Origin: Patulibacter americanus DSM 16676
Lineage (GTDB): Bacteria; Actinomycetota; Thermoleophilia; Solirubrobacterales; Solirubrobacteraceae
Assembly: GCF_000420025.1 (NCBI RefSeq)
Contig: NZ_ATUD01000002.1
Span: forward strand, 248,001 to 312,000
Length of the DNA: 64,000 bases
Direction of reading: 5' to 3'
The position numbers and the translations under genes are program-made. Numbering within the stretch: the first letter of the stretch is position 1; each line of letters starts with the position of its first letter. Below are positions 1 to 9,900 of the stretch, piece by piece. A model generated the notes under the pieces. It saw nothing but the letters and a program-made list of their open reading frames with translations, made no database searches and was not told the origin of the DNA.

Positions 1-417
1 GCCGCGGTGGCGCTCGCACGGCCCGGCGGGCCGTCGCTCCCGGGGCTGCCCTGCGACGAGCACGGGTTCCTGCCCGTCGGCCCGGACGGGCGCGTGGCGG
101 AGCAGACCCGCGTGTGGGCCGCCGGCGACGTGGCCGCCCACCCGCTCAAGCAGGGCGGGCTGGCGGTGCAGCAGGCCGACGTCGTGGCCGACGACGTCGC
201 CCGCCACCTCGGCCTCGAGCCGCTCACGAGCGAGGGCCCGGCGCCCGCCGTGCTGCGTGCCGCGCTGCTCGACGGCGCGGGCACGCTCTACCTGCGCTCA
301 CGCCCCGTCGTCGGCGGCTTCGACACCGAGGTCTCGCGGGAGCCGCTGTGGTGGCCGCCGTCCAAGATCGCGGGCGGGCGGCTGCCCTCGTACCTGGCGG
401 AGCGGGAGACGGTCTGA
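1..417 (+). CDS. NAD(P)/FAD-dependent oxidoreductase, C-terminal part
   Basis: The reading frame is open from the first base of the window, so this is the 3' end of a longer gene. The visible 138 residues contain the typical second FAD-binding segment of the pyridine nucleotide-disulfide oxidoreductase fold, seen as RVWAAGDVAAHPLKQGG followed by a helix of A, D and V residues. This matches the conserved G-D motif that contacts the FAD ribityl chain in NADH dehydrogenase-2, sulfide:quinone reductase and related enzymes. The final stretch (DTEVSREPLWWPPSKIAGGRLPSYL) resembles the C-terminus of sulfide:quinone-reductase-like proteins in actinobacteria. The substrate cannot be decided because the N-terminal half lies outside the window. 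The family call is firm, the subfamily is not. Confidence 0.8.
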   Translation, partial: AAVALARPGGPSLPGLPCDEHGFLPVGPDGRVAEQTRVWAAGDVAAHPLKQGGLAVQQADVVADDVARHLGLEPLTSEGPAPAVLRAALLDGAGTLYLRSRPVVGGFDTEVSREPLWWPPSKIAGGRLPSYLAERETV

Positions 418-557
418 CGCGGCGGGCGGGCCCCGGCAGGTGAGCGGGGCGCCGGACGGTCGGGCGACGGGACGCGGGGGAGGCATCGGGCCGAGCAGAA
501 CGTCCGCCGAGGGTGTTTGGCGAACGCCGGTAGCCACGTCATGATCCCCCGTCGGCC

Positions 558-1436
558 ATGAACGACGCGCTCCACCACGACGACCAGACGCCGCGCCTCA
601 GCCGTCGTCACCTCCTGGCCGCGGGCGGCGCCGGCGTCGCCGCCCTCTGGCTGGCGCCGATCGGTGGCGTGGCCGAGGCCGCGACGCTGCGCCCGGAGCT
701 CAAGCGCGCGACGTGGCTCGGGCTCGCCGATCCCGCCGTGACCGTCGACACCGGGGGCCGGCCCGTCGCGCTCCGGCTCGTCGAGGTCGCCGACCTGCCC
801 GTCGCGACCGTCCTCCCCGCGTTGCACGGGCACGACGGCGCGTTCGCCCTGCGTTTCACGGGGCCGGCCGGGCTGCCCCAGGGCACCCACGCGCTGCGCC
901 ACGCCGAGCTCGGGGCGTTCGAGCTGTTCCTCGTGCCCGTGGGCGGCGCGGGCGCCGGCCGGCGCTACGAGGCGATCGTCGACCGCACCGTGCGCGTGGC
1001 GGGCGTGAACGAGGAGGGGACGCCGGTGCGGGTCTCGGTCCCCGATGCGCGGGGCGCCGCGCCGCGCGCCGACGCGCCGGCGACCCCGGCCGTCACGGCG
1101 GCCGGAACGCCCGTCGCCCGTACTGCGGCGCCCCGGCCCCGCCGTCGACCGCGGGTGCGACGCCTGGCCGCGCGGCGGGCGACGGGCCACCGCTCCGCGA
1201 CCCTCGACCTGTCCGTCACCGACCTCGGCACGACGCGCACGGTCAACGCGCTGCTCCTCGCGCGCGGTCGGGTGGTCGGGCGCGGCGCGCTCGCCGTCCG
1301 TCCCGGACGGCCCCTGCGGGTGCGGGTCGCGGCGTCCCGGGGCAGGCTGACCTCCGGGCGGCACGAGCTGGTGCTCACGCTCGTCGACGCCCAGGGCCGC
1401 ATCACGCGCATCCGCCGCCGGGTCCGGCTCGTATGA
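558..1436 (+). CDS. Tat-exported DUF6916-like protein with C-terminal beta domain
   Basis: The 292-residue product begins with a twin-arginine signal (SRRHLLAAGG near residues 14-23, then a hydrophobic stretch), so it is probably exported folded by Tat. Residues about 50-155 form a domain with the pattern GxxxALRFTGPAGLPQGTHALRH and ELFLVPVG...RYEAIVD. The next gene repeats this pattern, and I associate it with the uncharacterised DUF6916 family from memory. A basic linker leads to an about 90-residue C-terminal segment rich in alternating hydrophobic residues, probably a beta-sandwich. Its stop overlaps the start of the next gene by 4 bp (ATGA), so the two are translationally coupled. The molecular function is unknown. 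Its position opposite the tail-collar genes suggests it belongs to the same surface locus. Confidence 0.75.
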   Translation: MNDALHHDDQTPRLSRRHLLAAGGAGVAALWLAPIGGVAEAATLRPELKRATWLGLADPAVTVDTGGRPVALRLVEVADLPVATVLPALHGHDGAFALRFTGPAGLPQGTHALRHAELGAFELFLVPVGGAGAGRRYEAIVDRTVRVAGVNEEGTPVRVSVPDARGAAPRADAPATPAVTAAGTPVARTAAPRPRRRPRVRRLAARRATGHRSATLDLSVTDLGTTRTVNALLLARGRVVGRGALAVRPGRPLRVRVAASRGRLTSGRHELVLTLVDAQGRITRIRRRVRLV

Positions 1437-1735
1437 CCGACCTCTCCGCCCTGACCGTCGACGACTTCGCCGCGACCGTCGGCACCCCGTACGCGTTGGA
1501 CGTCGGTGCCGCCGGGACGCTCGCGCTCGTGCTCCGCAGCGCCACGCCCGCGGCAGCAGCGACGACCGGCGCCCCGCGCGAGCCGTTCTCCCTGCTCTTC
1601 GTCGGGCCCGCCGACCCGATGCTGCCGCAGGCCACGTACCTCCTGACCCACCCGGAGCTCGGCGAGTTGCCGGTCTTCCTCGTGCCGGTCGGCCGGGACG
1701 CCGACGGCGCGCGCTACGAGGCCGTCTTCGCCTGA
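1433..1735 (+). CDS. Small DUF6916-like protein
   Basis: The product has 100 residues and no signal peptide. It is essentially a single copy of the domain in the upstream Tat protein, with the same landmarks: FSLLFVGPADPMLPQATYLLTHPELGELPVFLVPVGRDADGARYEAVFA. The ATG is set by the 4-bp ATGA overlap with the preceding stop. One coupled transcript therefore yields an exported and a leaderless copy of the same fold. Its 3' end overlaps the convergently transcribed acetyltransferase gene by 22 bp, so there is no intergenic terminator here. DUF6916 membership is from recollection of the pattern and no function is known to me. Confidence 0.75.
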   Translation: MTDLSALTVDDFAATVGTPYALDVGAAGTLALVLRSATPAAAATTGAPREPFSLLFVGPADPMLPQATYLLTHPELGELPVFLVPVGRDADGARYEAVFA

Positions 1736-2238
1736 CCGTCGCCCTCCCGCGGAGGGCGCAGGAGCGTGAGGTAGGCGGCCGGACCGTCGCCGGGCTGCGC
1801 GTCGGCGGTCGGGCGGAACCCGAGGCGGCCGTACAGCCGTTGCGCCGGGTTGCCCGCCGCGACCTGCAGCGTCACGGGCACGGCGAGGTCGTCCGCCCGC
1901 GCGAGCACCGACCGGAGGATCGTCGTGCCGATCCCCCGGCCCCGGTGCTCGGGCAGCAGTGCGACGTCGACGACACGGAGCTCGTCCTCGGCGTGGTCCA
2001 CCGCCAGTCGCCCCACCGCGACGCCGTCGAGCTCGACGACCTGGGACGACGCGTCCGGATACGCGGCGGCGTGCTGCTGGGTGCGGGCCCGGTGTTGCTG
2101 CGCGACCAGCGCCGTGCGCGCCGGCACGGGCAGCGGGAGCGCCAGCAGGTCGTCGCGGGTGCTCGCGTAGAGGCGCTCCAGGAACGGCGCGTCGTCCGCG
2201 GTCGCGGGCCGCAGCGCCACGGCGCCGCGGGCGGTCAC
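1714..2238 (-). CDS. GNAT family N-acetyltransferase
   Basis: The 174-residue protein shows the acetyl-CoA-binding motif A of GNAT enzymes (VDVALLPEHRGRGIGTTIL, with the R-G-R-G-I-G pyrophosphate loop) and motif B (NPAQRLYGRLGF). The frame stays open further upstream, but I place the start at a GTG whose bases overlap the TGA of the upstream tail-collar gene (GTGA). The GNAT fold begins directly after it (VALRPATADDAPFLERLY). It is the last gene of a four-gene coupled operon with three tail-collar proteins, so those proteins or another part of the locus are attractive candidate acceptors. That is inference; the sequence does not reveal the acceptor. Confidence 0.85.
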   Translation of the reverse strand: MTARGAVALRPATADDAPFLERLYASTRDDLLALPLPVPARTALVAQQHRARTQQHAAAYPDASSQVVELDGVAVGRLAVDHAEDELRVVDVALLPEHRGRGIGTTILRSVLARADDLAVPVTLQVAAGNPAQRLYGRLGFRPTADAQPGDGPAAYLTLLRPPREGDGQAKTAS

Positions 2239-2762
2239 TGGCGCTGTGGGAAGACGCCCTGCAGGGCGATGCAGTAGTTGATCGCGAGGACGGGCGGCAT
2301 GTTGTTGTGCCCCTCGGTGCTCCCCACGGGCGCCAGCGTGCCGGCCGCCATCCACACGCGGTCCGCGTTCGGATCGGTGCCGTAGGGGCGACCCGGGGCC
2401 GCCCGGGCCAGGGCGCGGTCCGGTCCGGGGGTCTGGAGCTCGGCGGGATCGCTCGACGCCTGCAGGACGTGGGTGTGCTGCGGCATCTCGGCCTCGAGCA
2501 GGATCACCTGGGCCGAGCCCGACTCCTGACCGAGGGTGTAGTTCGACAGCCCGTTGCCCTGACCCGTCCCGATCGGGGCCCGGCCCTTGAGGTTGGGGAG
2601 CGCGAACGTCGACTTGCCGTCGCCGCCGTAGGCCGTGCCGAGCAGCGAGAAGAGCGCGGTGTTCTGGGAGATCGGCATGAGCTGGCCGTCGCAGAACGCC
2701 CAGCCCTTCGGGGCGAAGGTGAACGGGAAGGGGCGGATCTCCGCCACGAACGGGTCGGCCAT
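2235..2762 (-). CDS. Phage tail collar domain protein (MdpB-like), third copy
   Basis: The 175-residue protein has the N-terminal tail-collar fold shared by phage short-tail fibres and the bacterial microcystin-dependent protein family. Landmarks are FAPKGWAFCDGQLMPISQNTALFSLLGTAYGGDGKSTFALPNLKGRAPIG, a central histidine cluster (MPQHTHVL) and the closing NNMPPVLAINYCIALQGVFP. Length is normal for stand-alone MdpB-type proteins, and there is no signal peptide or membrane segment. Its ATG overlaps the TGA of the preceding copy by one base (TGATG), and its own stop overlaps the GNAT start. No capsid, terminase or other phage gene lies nearby, so this is probably a domesticated collar protein and not a prophage remnant. 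Confidence 0.9.
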   Translation of the reverse strand: MADPFVAEIRPFPFTFAPKGWAFCDGQLMPISQNTALFSLLGTAYGGDGKSTFALPNLKGRAPIGTGQGNGLSNYTLGQESGSAQVILLEAEMPQHTHVLQASSDPAELQTPGPDRALARAAPGRPYGTDPNADRVWMAAGTLAPVGSTEGHNNMPPVLAINYCIALQGVFPQRQ

Positions 2763-3277
2763 CAGGTGGGTGAGGGGAAGATGCCGAAGAGCGAGATGAT
2801 GTAGGTCATCGCGAGCGACGGCATGAGGTTGGAGTGGGGTTGGGACTCGCCCGTGGGCGTCACGAGGTTGGCGGGCAGCGCGGTGCCCGGCGAGTCGCGG
2901 ATGAACATCGTCACGCCCGGCGGGCTCGCGACGACCGCGTGCTCCGGGCTGCCGAACGAGCCGGGTGCCGTCGAGGCGGCGAACGTATGGGTGTGGACCG
3001 GGATCTGCTGCGCGCTCAGCGTCTCCTGCTCCGTGCCCGCGGCCTGGGAGAGCGGGTACGACCCCTCGGGGGCCGAGCCGAAGTGCACGGCCGCGCGGCC
3101 CCGCAGGTCCGGCATCCCGAAGTTCGACTGCCCGTCGCCCCCGTAGGTGGTGCCGATGAGCTGGTAGAGCGTCTCGTTCTCGGCGATCGGCAGCAGGCTG
3201 CCGTCGCACGACTGCCAGCCGACGGGCACGAAGTCCCCGGCGAAGAGGCGGATCTCTCCGACGTACGGTTGCGCCAT
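2762..3277 (-). CDS. Phage tail collar domain protein (MdpB-like), second copy
   Basis: The 171-residue middle copy has the same architecture as its two neighbours: MAQPYVGEIRLFAGDFVPVGWQSCDG, then LIGTTYGGDGQSNFGMPDLRGRAAVH, an IPVHTHTF histidine pair, and SNLMPSLAMTYIISLFGIFPS at the end. It diverges most in the central variable region, as expected if the three copies form a hetero-oligomer or bind different partners. It starts 3 bp downstream of the first copy's stop and is coupled to the third by TGATG. No export signal is visible. The tail-collar family is firm; a physiological role is not established for the bacterial members. Confidence 0.9.
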   Translation of the reverse strand: MAQPYVGEIRLFAGDFVPVGWQSCDGSLLPIAENETLYQLIGTTYGGDGQSNFGMPDLRGRAAVHFGSAPEGSYPLSQAAGTEQETLSAQQIPVHTHTFAASTAPGSFGSPEHAVVASPPGVTMFIRDSPGTALPANLVTPTGESQPHSNLMPSLAMTYIISLFGIFPSPT

Positions 3278-3280
3278 GGG

Positions 3281-3778
3281 TCAGTTCTGGCTCGGGAAGA
3301 TGCCCTGGAGCGCGATGCACCAGTTCAACGTCAGGTACGGGGACATGTTGTTGTGCGGCTGGCTGCCGCCGACGTTCGAGACCGTGGCGGGCGCGAGGGA
3401 CGTCAGGTCGCTCGGCGGGGCGTAGACGTTGTTGGCGGCCGCCAGGACGGACGGCGTCGGGCTCGATCCGGTGACGGACGTTCCGCCCACCGCGTGCTGG
3501 TGGCTCGGCAGCTCCGACATGGTGATGGTGTGCGCGGCCTCGCCGAAGCGCGCCCCGAGAACGGTCCCCGACGTCGCGTCGACGTGGATCGGCGCACGCC
3601 CCTGCAGGTTCGGCAGCGCGAAGTTCGTCTGGCCGTTCCCGCCGTAGGTCGTCCCGAGCAGGGCGAACAGCGCCTGGTTCTGGTTGATGGGGAGCAGCTG
3701 CCCGTTGCAGAACGCCCACCCTTTCGGCGGGAAGTTAAAGCTCATGAGCCGCAGCTCGGACATGAAGGGCTCGGCCAT
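3281..3778 (-). CDS. Phage tail collar domain protein (MdpB-like), first copy
   Basis: This 165-residue protein is the promoter-proximal member of the trio. The frame is open upstream to 4141, but the ATG at 3778 is right because the conserved family start MAEPFMSELRLMSFNFPPKGWAFCNGQ begins there. The collar signature ALLGTTYGGNGQTNFALPNLQGRAPIH, the LPSHQH histidine pair and the C-terminal NNMSPYLTLNWCIALQGIFPSQN are all present. The 217 bp upstream separate it from the divergent giant surface-protein gene, so both transcription units start from one intergenic region and may be co-regulated. Confidence 0.9.
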   Translation of the reverse strand: MAEPFMSELRLMSFNFPPKGWAFCNGQLLPINQNQALFALLGTTYGGNGQTNFALPNLQGRAPIHVDATSGTVLGARFGEAAHTITMSELPSHQHAVGGTSVTGSSPTPSVLAAANNVYAPPSDLTSLAPATVSNVGGSQPHNNMSPYLTLNWCIALQGIFPSQN

Positions 3779-3877
3779 CGGCGGCGAGCTTACAGGTGCA
3801 ACCGGGCCCTGCAAGAGCGGATTCTCCGCGGGTCGATCCCCGTCCGGCCGCGGTCGGACGCTGCGCAGGTGAACAGA

Positions 3878-3903
3878 TAGCCAACGATCGTCCAGGGTGG
3901 CTA
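3878..3903. promoter_or_regulatory. Inverted repeat in the divergent promoter region
   Basis: TAGCCA (3878-3883) and TGGCTA (3898-3903) form a 6-bp inverted repeat with a 14-bp spacer that itself contains the palindrome CGATCG. It lies between the tail-collar operon (start 3778) and the giant surface-protein gene (start 3996), where a regulator could control both. A weak -10-like TACGCT lies at 3925-3930 on the plus strand. The site is seen in the sequence; its regulatory role is a guess. Confidence 0.35.
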
Positions 3904-3995
3904 ACGGCGTACTCCGTATCGGTGTACGCTCCTGCGCGCAGCGGTGCCGGACTCGTCGGTCGAGCCCAGATCGCCGGGAACCTGCGCACCGCACC

Positions 3996-6900
3996 ATGCC
4001 CCGATCGCTCCGTCCCGTCGTCCCCACCCTCGCCGTGGTGGTGGGACTCGTCGCCGCCCTCCCCGCGGGCGCCTCGGCGGACACCTCCTCGTCGGCCGCC
4101 GCGCGCAAGGCGGTCGCGGCGCTCGGCGTGCGGAAGGGCACGAAGCCTGTCGTCGTCTTCCGTCAACCGCGGCCCGTGCCGGCACGGACCGCGATCGGGC
4201 AGGCCGGTGCGTCGACCGCCGCCCGCGCCGACGCCAGGCCGGCCCGGGAACGCAAGCTCCGGCGCGCCGGGGTCACCGTCACCTCGGCGCCCGTCGTGAC
4301 GCGGACGGGCAGCGAGGCCGCGTGGCTGTTCTACGCCGACGAGGCCCCCTACCAGGCCTACCAACACCGCGGACGGGTGGTCCTCGTCGGGCAGCGCACC
4401 GGGCGGGTCACCGTCACGCGTGCCCTGCCCTGGCCGCCCGTGATCGCGGGGCGGCTGCCCGTCTTCCTGCGGTCCTACGAGGCCTACCGGGCCAAGCGCC
4501 ATCGCGTCTTCGTGCGGGCCTACCGGCTGCGGGGGAGCGCCCCGACCGCGAAGGTCCGGACGGACACGTTCGCCGGCCCGCTCGCCGCGCCGCTGCGCGA
4601 CGTCGTCGGCGCCCTGCGCTCCGTCTCCGACGCTGCGCCCACCGCGCGGGCCGCGGACAAGCCGGCGGACCCGGCCGCCGCTGCCGCCAGCAAGGCCGCC
4701 GCCGACGCGCTCGCGGCCGAGCGCTCCTGCGCCATCCGCGTCAGCGACACGCTGGGCGACTTCTACGACGTCGGGCCGGTCGACCGCACGCGCGCCGAGC
4801 TCGGCACGGTCTTCGAGCGGCTCGCCGGCCAGAACCCGGGCTTCCGCACCGCGCGCTACCGCTACCTCAGCGGCACGACGCCCGCCGGCTTCGTCGCCCG
4901 CGCCGTGCGCAACCAGGGCTGCAAGGACGTGCTCCTGTACCTCGGCGGCGGGGGCTACGCCGACGGCGCGCCGGCCGTCAACGTCGGCACGCGCAGCGGC
5001 GCGGGAGGGCGCATCGAACAGCAGCTCGTGACCGCGACCGACGTGCGGGCGATGCTGCGCGCGCACCGCGACGTGACGTTCAAGGTGCTGATCGACGCGC
5101 CGTACTCCGGCGCGTTCCTGCCCGTGCTGCGCGGCGAGTCGAACCTCGTCCACTTCGCCGCCTCGTCCGGCGCGGGGGAGGGCAGCTTCACCGCGCTGTC
5201 CGACGTCACCGACGCCCAGGGCCGCCCGGTGCCCAACGCGTACAACGCGGGCGGCCACCTCGAGTTCACCAACCGGCAGCTCGAGGGCCTGAAGTGCTTC
5301 CTGTCGCGGCCCGACGAGGTCGCCGCGGCGGCGCGGGCCAAGGCCGAGGGGCGCACGCGCTCCTTCTTCGCTTGGATGCTCGCCCGCTCCTTCGCGCTCT
5401 GCGCCGAGGGCAGCCTGACGGACCTCATCGACGGCGCGCCCAGCCCGGTCATCGACGTCGACGGCGGCATCCCGCCCGCGCCGCCGAAGGGGCCCTCCGG
5501 CCCGCCGACCCCGCCCGTGCCACCCGCCCCGGTCAACCGCGCCCCGTCGGCCGTCGGCACGACGCTGGCCACGACCGAGGACACCGCGGTCTCGGTCACG
5601 CTCGCGGGCGCCGACCCCGACGGCGACCCGCTGACCCCCGCCGTCGCCGACACGCCCACGAAGGGCACGCTCAGCGGCGAGGGCGCCACGCGCGTCTACA
5701 CCCCGTCCGCCGACGCGACCGGGACGGACACCTTCACCTTCACCGTCTCGGACGGCCGGGCCGGCTCGGCGCCCGCGACGGTCACCGTGCGGATCGACCC
5801 CGAGAACGACGCGCCCCGGATCACGCCCGGGGCCGGCACCTCCACCTTCACGGAGGGCGGCGCGGGGGTCGCCGTCGACCCGCAGGTCGTGCTCGTGGAC
5901 GTCGACGACGACGAGCTCCAGGGGGCCACCCTGGCCGTCGGCCCCGGCTTCGCGGCCGGCGAGGACGAGCTGCAGTTCGCCGACACCGCGACCATCACCG
6001 GTGCCTACGACGCCGGCACCGGCGTCCTGGCGCTGACGGGCACGGCGACGGTCGCCGACTACCAGGCCGCCGTCCGCTCCGTCCGCTTCGCCACCTCCGG
6101 GGCGAACCCGTCCGCGGCGCCCCGCGAGATCTCGATCCGGGCCACGGACGGCGAGCTCCAGAGCACGCCTGCCGTGCGGACCGTCGCCGTCGCCACCGTC
6201 AACGACGCCCCGGTCCTGGGCGGCGGCGGCACCACGGCCGCCTACACCGAGGACGACGCCACGGGTGTCACGGTCGCGCCCGCCCTCACCGTCGCCGACG
6301 TCGACAGCCCGACGCTCGCCTCCGCCACCGTGCGCATCACCGGAGGCCTCGTGGCCGCGGAGGACCGCCTGACCTACGCGGACGCCGACGGCATCGCCGG
6401 CAACTACGACGCCGCCACGGGCGTCCTGACCCTCACGGGCTCCGCGACCCTCGGGCAGTACCGGGACGCCCTGCGCCGCGTGCGGTACCGCAACGTGGAG
6501 GGCGGCGACCCCTCCACGGCCACCCGCACGTTCTCCCTCGCGGTGAACGACGGCGCCGACGCCGACGCCGTGAGCAACACGGTCACGACGACGGCCACCG
6601 TCGCCGCGGTCAACGACGCGCCGACCGTCACCGCCGGCGGCACCACCGCCACGTTCACGGAGGACACCGGCCCCGCCGCCGTCGATCCCGGCCTGATCGC
6701 CGACGACGCCGACGACGCCACGCTCGCCGGCGCGACCGTTCGGGTCGCGGGCGGCGCCGACGCACCCCGCGACGCGCTCGCCCTGCCCACGACGCCCGGG
6801 CTGACCTCGAGCTACGACGCGGCGACGAGCACGCTCACGATCACGGGCACCGCCAGCACGGCCGCCTACCAGGCCGCGCTGCGGTCGGTGACCTTCGCCA

Positions 6901-9900
6901 CGACGGGCGACGACCCGTCGACCGCCCGCCGCGCGGTGCGGTTCACCGTCACCGACGGCGACCTGACGTCGGACGTCGCCGACGCCGCCGTCGACGTGGT
7001 CGCGGTGAACGACGCACCCGTCCTCGGCGGCGGCGGCAACACCGTCACGTTCGAGGAGGACAACGTCACGGGCGTCCCCCTCGACCCGAGCCTGACGGTC
7101 ACGGACGTCGACTCCGCGACCCTGGAGTCCGCCACCGTGACGATCACCGCCGGCCTCGTCGCCGGCGAGGACCGCCTCGAGTACACCGACGGCGACGGCA
7201 TCGCCGGGGCCTACGACGCGGCCACCGGGGCGCTCACCCTCTCGGGTACCGCGACGAAGGCGGAGTACCAGGCCGCGCTGCGTCGCGTGCGCTACCGCAA
7301 CACGAACACGGCGACCCCGTCGGACGCCGTGCGCACCGTCCAGTTCCGCGTGAACGACGGAGCGGCGTCGAGCAACGTCTCCACGGCCACCGTCACCACG
7401 GTGCAGGTGACCCCGTCGAACGACCCGCCGACGGCGACGCCCGGCGGCGGCACGCCGACCTTCACGGAGGGCGGCACGGCCGTCGTCGTCGATCCGGGCC
7501 TGACGCTCGATGACGTGGACGACACGAACCTCGTGGGCGCGACCGTCACGGTCAACGCCGGCTTCGTCGCCGCCGAGGACCGCCTGGCGGTCTCGACGGA
7601 CGCCAGCGGCATCACCGCGAGCTACGCCTCGGCGGCCGGCGTCCTCACCCTCTCGGGCTCGGCCACCGTCGCCCAGTACCAGGCGGTGCTGCGCACGGTG
7701 ACCTACGAGAACGTCAACGGCACGAACCCGTCGCCGACGTCGCGCGGGGTCCGCATCGTCGTCGACGACGGCGACCGGACGAGCGTCCCCGCGACGACGA
7801 CGGTCGCGATCCAGACGGTCAACGACGCCCCGGTGCTCACCACCACGGCCGGGCTCTCGGCCTACGTCGAGGACGACGACCCGGTCGCCGTCGACCCCGG
7901 TCTGACCGTCGCCGACATCGACCACGCCACGCTCTCCGGCGCCACCGTCACCCTGGACGCCGGCCAGCTCACCACGCCGCAGGGCCGCCTCGCCTTCGTC
8001 GGCAGCGGCGGGATCACCGGCGTCTACGACACCCTGACGGGCGTCCTGACCCTGAGCGGGACCGCGAGCGTCGCGAACTACCAGGCCACGCTGCGCTCGG
8101 TGACGTTCGAGGATCCGAGTGACACACCGAACACCACGAACCGCCTGATCACGTTCCGCGTCACGGACTCCGCCAACGCCGCCAGCGCGAACGCGACCAA
8201 GGGCGTCTCGGTGACGCCGACGAACGACCGGCCGGTCACGACGGCCGGCGGCGGCAGCCCGGTCTACACCGAGAGCGGACCCGCGGAGACGGTCGATCCG
8301 GCCGTGACGGTCAGCGATCCGGACAGCCCGGTGCTGGACTCGGCGACCGTCTGCCTGTGCATGAATTTCGCCCAGGGCGAGGACGAGCTGGCCTACGACC
8401 AGGGCACGAGCACCATCGCCGGCACCTATGACGCCGCCACCGGCACGCTGACGCTGACCGGCTCGGTGTCGGCCGCGGAATACCAGGCGGCGCTGCGTCG
8501 CGTGACCTACAGCAACTCCTCCACGCAGCCCTCGACAGCCGCGCGGCGGATCGACATGCGGGTGTCCGACGGCCCGCTCACGAGCACGGCCGCGTCGACG
8601 ACGCTGACCATCGACCCGATCAACACCGCCCCGACCCTGACGGGCGGCGACAACACCGTGGCCTACACCGAGGACGACCCGGCGACCGTCCTCAACGCGT
8701 CCCTGGCCGTCACCGATCCGGACGACACGCAGCTCGACGGCGCGACGGTCCGCATCACGGCCGGCTTCGCGCCGGCCGAGGACCGCCTGCTGTTCACGAA
8801 CGCCGGCGCCATCAGCGGCAGCTACGACGTCTCGACGGGCCTCCTGACGCTCACGGGCAAGGACACGCTGGCCAACTACCAGGCCGCGCTGCGGTCGGTC
8901 CGCTACCGCAACCTGAACACGACAGCGCCCAGCACGGCGCCGCGCACCGTCGGGTTCGTGGTGGACGACGGCGACGACGAGAGCGCCGCGGCGACCACGA
9001 CGGTCACGGTGGCTGAGGAGCCCGACGTCCCGGTCGTCACGCCCGGCACGGGCAACGTGTCGACGTTCGTCGAGGACGGCTCCCCGGTCCTCGTGGACGA
9101 CACGGTCACGGTGACCGACGTCGACAGCACGGTGCTCTCGGGCGCCACGGTCTCGATCACGACCGGCTTCTCCAGCCCCCAGGGCGACACCCTCGAGTTC
9201 ACGAACCAGAACGGCATCGCCGGCTCGTACAACACGGCCACGGGCGTGCTGACGCTCTCCGGCACGTCGAGCGTCGCGAACTACCAGGCCGCCCTGCGCT
9301 CGGTGCGGTTCGGCAACACGAGCCAGGCGCCGACCGGTTCTCGCACCGTCACGACCATCGCCCGCGACGACACGTCGACCGCCAGCGCCGGCGTGACCCA
9401 TGCGGTGAACCTGCAGGGCGTGAACGACGCCCCGACGCTCGGGGGACCGGGCGCACTCGCCTACACCGAGAACGACCCGGCCACGTCGATCGCGCCGGCG
9501 GCGACGCTCACCGACGTCGACAGCGCCACGATGAGCGGGGCCCGGGTCCGGATCACGACCGGGCTGAACCCGGCGGAGGACGTCCTGAGCTTCGCCGACA
9601 CGGGCGGCATCACGGGCAGCTACGACGCCGCGACCGGCACGCTGACCCTGAGCGGCGCCGCCAGCACGGCCGACTACCAGGCCGCACTGCGCAACGTCCG
9701 CTACCGCAACACGTCCGACGCGCCCTCCGAGGACGGCCGCACGGTGGTCTTCGAGGCCACGGACTCCGGCACGCCCGGGCTCACCGCCACGAGCACGTCG
9801 ACGGTCGCGGTCACCGCGGTGAACGACGCGCCGACCACGGTCACCGACACCGACAGCGCTGTGGGCAACACCCGCCTGGCGCGCGGCGTCGCGGTGCCGG

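Noticed and set aside
2235..3778. Tail-collar genes as part of a prophage
   Set aside because: No capsid, terminase, portal, integrase or lysis genes within the window, and the neighbours are bacterial enzymes and surface proteins.
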